Part shown: positions 13,392-16,677 of the stretch, one piece after another | Numbering within the stretch: the stretch's first letter is position 1 | How the letters are laid out: every line of letters starts with the position of its first letter | Origin: AG41 sp035943095 | Lineage (GTDB): Bacteria; Gemmatimonadota; Gemmatimonadetes; Gemmatimonadales; GWC2-71-9 | Reading direction: 5' to 3' | Length of the DNA: 16,677 nt | Assembly: GCA_035943095.1 (NCBI GenBank) | Contig: DASZCN010000075.1 | Span: 1 to 16,677 of the forward strand | The notes under the pieces: generated by a model | Databases searched by the model: none | What the model saw: only the letters and a program-made list of their open reading frames with translations | Told to the model about the DNA's origin: nothing | Program-made: the position numbers and the translations under genes

Positions 13392-14081
13392 TCACCGCGA
13401 CATGTGTGCCCCGACGGCCGCAACGAACGCCCCTACGACCGTGGCCGCGAAGTTCACCGCGTCGTTATCGAGCCATCGCCATCCACTCGTGAGCCGTACC
13501 GGCTCGTGGCAAACGGTATTCCCATGCTCGAATCGTGCGTCACACGCGGGGCACTCGTATTTGCCTTGTAGCGTCGCGCCGAGCAAGGAGTCGGCGAGCA
13601 TGCCCGTGACACCCGCGACCGCAAGCACCGGAAACCCCGGGGCCGTGCCCCGAGGTGAAAGCGAGACTGCCAGTCCGGCGATCAGCGCGGCACCCGCGCA
13701 GCCCCCCAACGTCCCGAGCAGCGTCATACCCCCTGAGGTGCCACGGGTCACGCGCCGCCAGGACGTCACGAGACGGGGTGGGATCGGGGAAAGCGCTCCG
13801 ACCTCGGTGGCCCACGTATCGGCCGCGGCAGCGGCAATCGCTCCCGCGGCTCCCGGCCAGGATCCGAGCAACGCGGCCACGGCCGCCACCGCGCCGTTCG
13901 CGAGCACCTGCCTCGCGTTGCGACGCGGTCCCCCGCCTCCGCGCTCGGCCAGCTGCGTGAGGAGGCTGCCGGAAAGAAAAAAGGCCGCGAGCACCACGAG
14001 CCCCGGCCAACTCAATCCCCAGGCGACCACACTCCCCACGACGCAGGCTGCCACCAGCCCGCGCGGGGTGAGCCACCTCAC
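13392..14081 (-). CDS. DUF92 family integral membrane protein (VTE6/TMEM19-like)
   Basis: A 229-residue polytopic protein of the DUF92/TIGR00297 family. Family motifs seen in order are RNARQVLANG (54-63), ADTWATEVGALS (87-98), TRGTSGGMTLLGT (112-124), DSLLGATLQGKYEC (164-177) and DNDAVNF (205-211), with a Cys cluster C177/C180/C191/H192 between the last membrane segments. The characterised plant member VTE6 phosphorylates phytyl phosphate to phytyl diphosphate; bacterial members are mostly unstudied, so a polyprenyl-phosphate kinase role is inference. It overlaps the anti-sigma gene by 4 nt and precedes a geranylgeranyl-reductase-like gene, an association that would suit isoprenoid or prenyl-quinone chemistry. 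Confidence 0.87.
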   Translation of the reverse strand: MRWLTPRGLVAACVVGSVVAWGLSWPGLVVLAAFFLSGSLLTQLAERGGGGPRRNARQVLANGAVAAVAALLGSWPGAAGAIAAAAADTWATEVGALSPIPPRLVTSWRRVTRGTSGGMTLLGTLGGCAGAALIAGLAVSLSPRGTAPGFPVLAVAGVTGMLADSLLGATLQGKYECPACDARFEHGNTVCHEPVRLTSGWRWLDNDAVNFAATVVGAFVAAVGAHMSR

Positions 14082-14302
14082 TCGTCAAACAGCTCGTTCA
14101 AGATGCGGCGCTTCAGCTCCGGAGGGGCGCCATGGGCTCGGCAGCGGGCCTGAAGGAATTGCAGGAACAACTTCTCGAAATCGAACTCCTCGCCGCAGGG
14201 CGGGCATTCGACCAGGTGCTGCCGGATCTCCTGCTCGATCTGGGGCGTGATCTCGCGATCGAGGTACTCGTAGAGGTGCTCTTTGCACTCCCGACAATTC
14301 AT
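14078..14302 (-). CDS. Zinc-binding anti-sigma factor, RsrA-like
   Basis: A 74-residue ZAS protein that should bind and silence the sigma factor encoded just upstream. The HLVECPPC motif gives H29-x3-C33-x2-C36. Further cysteines are C3 and C6 in MNCRECKEHLYEYLD and C54 near the middle. RsrA of Streptomyces has the same layout: an N-terminal Cys followed by HLYEFLD, then HxxxCxxC. There, oxidation of zinc-bound thiols releases SigR. The C-terminal PPELKRRILNELFDE helix also matches RsrA. No membrane segment is present, so it should sense a cytoplasmic signal. It overlaps sigma by 4 nt and DUF92 by 4 nt. Confidence 0.9.
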   Translation of the reverse strand: MNCRECKEHLYEYLDREITPQIEQEIRQHLVECPPCGEEFDFEKLFLQFLQARCRAHGAPPELKRRILNELFDE

Positions 14303-14937
14303 GTGGAGCTCCCCTTGATGTACCCCATGCCCACGGCATAATCGTACAACTTCTGCTGGAGCAGGCGACGGGCCCGGAACAGGCGGGACTTCACCGTGCC
14401 CACGGGCACTTCCAGTACCCGGGCGATCTCCTCGTACGACATCCCCTCCACGTCGCTCAACACCACAGTCTCGCGAAATTGTTCCGGGAGGGTGTCGATG
14501 GCGCGGAGCACCTCGTCGTCCACGATCCGGTCGAAGAAGGTTCCCTGGGGGTCGTCGTCCTGGACCTCCTGGAAGAGGGAGAACGGCTCGATGGCGTCGA
14601 TATCGACCGTCTCGGGGTGGCGCGTGCGCCGCCGGTATTCATTAATGAACGCGTGGCGCAGAATCGTGAGCAGCCAGCCCTTGGCGTTGGTGCCGCGCTC
14701 GAACTGGTGCCAGGCCCGATAGGCCTTGAGCATCGTTTCCTGTACCAGATCGTCGGCCTCGGCCGGATTGCCGGTCAGCCGCAGTGCGACACGGTATAGG
14801 CTGTCGAGGTGGACGAGCGCCTCGCGCTCGAAGCTCGCGCGCTTCTCGGCGTCGGCCGCCGAGCCCTCGGCGGGAGGGGCGGGGGGGGCGGGCGGCGCGG
14901 GCGGCGCGGGCGGCACCGGCGGGATTGGAGGCGTCAT
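14299..14937 (-). CDS. ECF sigma factor, SigR-like, with proline-rich N-terminus
   Basis: A 212-residue group IV sigma factor. Region 2 spans about 38-108 (DSLYRVALRLTGNPAEADDLVQETMLKAYRAWHQF, then GWLLTILRHAFINEYRR). Region 4 spans about 143-195 (LPEQFRETVVLSDVEGMSYEEIARVLEV with GTVKSRLFRARRLL). The phrases HQFERGTNAKGWL and FINEYRR, and an RsrA-like gene immediately downstream, place it with Streptomyces SigR, the thiol-stress sigma factor. The first ~25 residues are almost pure Pro/Ala from a GC repeat that includes a run of eight C on the coding strand. ATG 14937 has GGGGAGAGG 12 nt upstream. The frame is open to 15030, but that would invade the divergent gene. I do not see a clear SigR-type GGAAT/GTT autopromoter. 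Confidence 0.92.
   Translation of the reverse strand: MTPPIPPVPPAPPAPPAPPAPPAEGSAADAEKRASFEREALVHLDSLYRVALRLTGNPAEADDLVQETMLKAYRAWHQFERGTNAKGWLLTILRHAFINEYRRRTRHPETVDIDAIEPFSLFQEVQDDDPQGTFFDRIVDDEVLRAIDTLPEQFRETVVLSDVEGMSYEEIARVLEVPVGTVKSRLFRARRLLQQKLYDYAVGMGYIKGSST
14881..14914. repeat. G8 homopolymer plus tandem 9-bp repeat in the sigma gene
   Basis: Eight G (14881-14888; codons 17-19 of the sigma gene on the other strand) are followed by CGGGCGGCG twice and a third copy matching at 8 of 9 bases (14889-14914). It encodes the PAPPAPPAPP stretch. The 9-bp units keep frame; slippage in the G8 run would not. Confidence 0.88.
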
Positions 14938-14967
14938 GGCGTGCCGTAACCTCTCCCCACTCGCCCG

Positions 14968-15003
14968 GGTTTCGCAATGGGGCCCGGACGTGCTAGGTTT
15001 CGC
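14968..15003. promoter_or_regulatory. Divergent promoter region with a leaderless-type promoter and two GGTTTCGC repeats
   Basis: On the plus strand, TTCGCA (14971-14976), a 17-nt spacer and TAGGTT (14994-14999) form a promoter whose -10 is 9 nt from the GTG at 15009. The direct repeat GGTTTCGC occurs at 14968-14975 and 14996-15003, 28 bp apart, one copy over each promoter element. The same 8-mer lies just before the aquaporin start on the minus strand (9207-9200). Confidence 0.4.
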
Positions 15004-15008
15004 GCGCC

Positions 15009-15614
15009 GTGGTCCACAGTATCGTACCACTCGCCGTCCTCGAGGCGGTCAAGAACCTCGACACACCGGTCGAGGACGGGCTGTCGGAGTTCGCCGAAGA
15101 GCTCCTCTCCAAGCGGCTCGGCCTCTCCCCGACCGTCGCCATGCAGCTCCGCGAATACGAAGTAATGGTTCGGCGCGATGCGCCCGCCGACCCGTCGCAC
15201 GTGGAAGCGCTGTTGCGCCTTGTGGGACGCCGCCCCGACGCCGATCTGGTGTTCGCGGACGCCGGCCGCCGCGCCGCGCGGCGCGCGGTGCGCAGGCTGT
15301 TCCCGGTCACCCGCCTGGCCGCCCACACCGTCCCACGGGCGTTCGGATACTTAGCGGCGCGCCGCGCGGCGCGCGCCGTCTTCTCGGGGGAGCTGAAGCG
15401 CGAGAGCCACGTCCCGGTGGTGCGCGTCGGCGATGCGCTGGCGCTCCATGCGACCCCGGACGGCGCCGCCTGCGCGCTCTACGGCGCGGGGTTCACCGAG
15501 CTCTTGCGCCTCCTCGTAGGCTTCGAGGGCGCCATGCTCCACGTATCCTGCCGTGCGACCGGGGGCACCGCCTGCGAGTGGAGGGGCGCCCCTCCCGATC
15601 CCAGACATCATTGA
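15009..15614 (+). CDS. V4R-domain protein resembling BchJ
   Basis: A 201-residue protein whose last ~50 residues match the V4R (4-vinyl reductase) domain: C155, the helix LYGAGFTELLRLLVGFEGAML, then C181 and C189 in HVSCRATGGTACEWRG. This spacing is the C...F..L.R.LV...C.A.G...C signature of BchJ and related small-molecule binding domains. The preceding basic helical region (ADAGRRAARRAVRRL ... YLAARRAARAVFSG) also fits BchJ. BchJ was first named a 4-vinyl reductase, but that reaction is now assigned to BciA/BciB and BchJ is thought to bind porphyrin. The ligand here is unknown; a tetrapyrrole is plausible because hemDCB lies 6.5 kb away. GTG 15009 follows TAGGTT at leaderless spacing. The stop overlaps the next start (TGATG). 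Confidence 0.72.
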   Translation: MVHSIVPLAVLEAVKNLDTPVEDGLSEFAEELLSKRLGLSPTVAMQLREYEVMVRRDAPADPSHVEALLRLVGRRPDADLVFADAGRRAARRAVRRLFPVTRLAAHTVPRAFGYLAARRAARAVFSGELKRESHVPVVRVGDALALHATPDGAACALYGAGFTELLRLLVGFEGAMLHVSCRATGGTACEWRGAPPDPRHH

Positions 15615-16677
15615 TGGCGCTCCTCGACGGCTTCGACTTTCCGGCCCTGACGGAAGCGCTCGCCGCGCTCGGCGCCGACGGCTGGCTGCTGTACGACTTC
15701 CGCAAAGTGAATCCGATCGCCGCGCGCATCCTGGGTGACACCGGCATGGGGACGCGACGGCTCTTCGTCCTCCTGCCCCGCTCCGGCCGTCCCGTGGCGG
15801 TGGCCCACCGCATCGAGCTCCAGCCCCTGGCCGACTTTCCCGGAGAGGTGCGGCCGTACGGCGCGTGGCGCGAGCTGCACGCGCACCTCGAGGCGCTCGT
15901 GCGGGGCCGTACGCTCGCCATGGAGATTTCGGCGCTCGACCAGGTTCCGTATCTCGATCGCGTGCCGCACGGCGTGGTCCAGCTGCTCGAGTCGTTCGGT
16001 GCCCGGCTCGTGAGCTCGGCGCCACTCGTGTCGCGCTTCGCGGCGCACTGGTCGGCTGTCGAGCTCACCGGGCATCGCCGGGCCGCGGGTACCCTCGCGG
16101 CCATCGCGCGCGACACCTTCGCGTGGCTTGGGGCCGAAATGGCCCGCGGGGCCGAGGTGCGGGAGGCGGGCGTCAAGCAGCGGGTGCTCGATGCGATCGA
16201 GCGCGCCGGGCTTTGGACCAACGACGGACCGATCGCCGCGTTCGGGCCGACCACCGCCATGCCGCACTACGAGCCGCACCCGGGAGCCGATCGGCGGCTA
16301 ACGGTCGGCGACGTGGTGCTGCTCGATCTGTGGGCCGGACCAGGTCGGGGCTCCGTCTTCGCGGATCAGACATGGATGGGCTTCGCCGGTCGCTCGCCCG
16401 ACGCGGAGGTACGCCGGGTGTGGCAGACGGTGAAGGGGGCGCGAGACGCTGCCGTGCGGTTCCTGCGGGAGCACTGGCGGCGGAACGGCGCAGTGACGGG
16501 CGCGCAGGTCGACGATGCCGCGCGCGCGGTGGTCACGGACGCCGGGTTCGCCGAGTACTTCGTGCATCGCACCGGACACTCGATCGACCGCGATCTCCAC
16601 GGCTCTGGTCCCCACATCGACAACTTCGAGACCGAAGACGCGCGCGCCCTGGTGCCGGGTGTCGGGTTCTCCGTGGA
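15614..16677 (+). CDS. M24 family metallopeptidase (Xaa-Pro aminopeptidase/creatinase fold), C-terminus cut by window edge
   Basis: The frame is open for 354 codons from ATG 15614 to the window edge. The N-terminal ~140 residues form the creatinase-type lobe. The pita-bread catalytic half begins near 150, and of its metal ligands D238 (VLLDLWAG), D251 (VFADQTWMG) and H322 (RTGHSIDRDLHG) are visible. The expected first glutamate is residue 355, of which only GA is inside the window, and the last lies beyond it. MPHYEPHPG (216-224) is the substrate-side histidine region. Such enzymes usually cleave Xaa-Pro bonds. The start overlaps the V4R stop by one base, so the two are translationally coupled; no functional link is obvious. 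Confidence 0.9.
   Translation, partial: MALLDGFDFPALTEALAALGADGWLLYDFRKVNPIAARILGDTGMGTRRLFVLLPRSGRPVAVAHRIELQPLADFPGEVRPYGAWRELHAHLEALVRGRTLAMEISALDQVPYLDRVPHGVVQLLESFGARLVSSAPLVSRFAAHWSAVELTGHRRAAGTLAAIARDTFAWLGAEMARGAEVREAGVKQRVLDAIERAGLWTNDGPIAAFGPTTAMPHYEPHPGADRRLTVGDVVLLDLWAGPGRGSVFADQTWMGFAGRSPDAEVRRVWQTVKGARDAAVRFLREHWRRNGAVTGAQVDDAARAVVTDAGFAEYFVHRTGHSIDRDLHGSGPHIDNFETEDARALVPGVGFSV

Noticed and set aside
12084..13571. A 495-codon plus-strand frame opposite the flavoprotein and flavin reductase genes
   Set aside because: Composition is Arg/Pro/Asp-rich without motifs and it covers three well-supported minus-strand genes.
14938..15030. Longer sigma-factor start at 15030
   Set aside because: It would overlap the start of the divergent V4R gene and both promoter candidates; a GGGGAGAGG site supports ATG 14937.
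5800..15614. The hem genes, GGR-like enzyme and BchJ-like protein as part of a photosynthesis gene cluster
   Set aside because: hemDCB are universal heme genes, the GGR-like protein sits with polyketide-type tailoring genes, and no bch, puf or crt gene is present. The evidence does not reach phototrophy.
1..16677. Mobile element, phage or CRISPR array
   Set aside because: No transposase, integrase, terminal repeats, att-like sites or regularly spaced repeats were seen; composition looks uniform by eye.

Overview
The window is a dense, high-GC stretch of bacterial chromosome with 20 protein genes. Most neighbours on the same strand overlap by 4 to 14 nt. I see no tRNA, rRNA, CRISPR array, insertion sequence or phage gene. 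Gene content and style (acetyl-CoA synthetase, a ccmABCD block next to hemDCB, proteins with G/C-rich tandem repeats) would suit an uncultured Gemmatimonadota or a similar soil or sediment lineage. That is a guess from family resemblance, not a measurement.

Layout. (1) 1-2093, minus: acs, cut by the left edge, with a promoter and a dyad that may be its operator. (2) 2320-5201, plus: a STAS-domain protein, then a receiver-only response regulator overlapping ccmA, followed by ccmB, ccmC and a 37-codon ccmD. This is the heme-export half of cytochrome c maturation; ccmE/F/G/H are not here. (3) 5198-5782, minus: a TPR protein, tail-to-tail with ccmD and head-to-head with hemD. (4) 5800-8518, plus: hemD-hemC-hemB, which make porphobilinogen and uroporphyrinogen III, the tetrapyrrole that the ccm system finally uses as heme. 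(5) 14937-8515, minus: a possible nine-gene unit. It opens with a SigR-like ECF sigma factor and an RsrA-like zinc anti-sigma factor. A DUF92 membrane protein follows, then a geranylgeranyl-reductase-like flavoprotein, a flavin reductase, a methyltransferase, an SRPBCC protein, a KAS II-like ketosynthase and an aquaporin. (6) 15009-16677, plus, divergent from the sigma factor: a BchJ-like V4R-domain protein and an M24 peptidase cut by the right edge.

The strongest candidate for something undescribed is region 5. A thiol-redox sigma/anti-sigma pair appears to lead, through 4-nt overlaps, a small lipid or polyketide tailoring cassette with no ACP, chain-length factor or type III synthase. A second signal is regulatory: three plus-strand genes start exactly 9 nt after a TANNTT hexamer, as expected for leaderless transcripts. 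One of these hexamers lies in an inverted repeat shared with a divergent gene.
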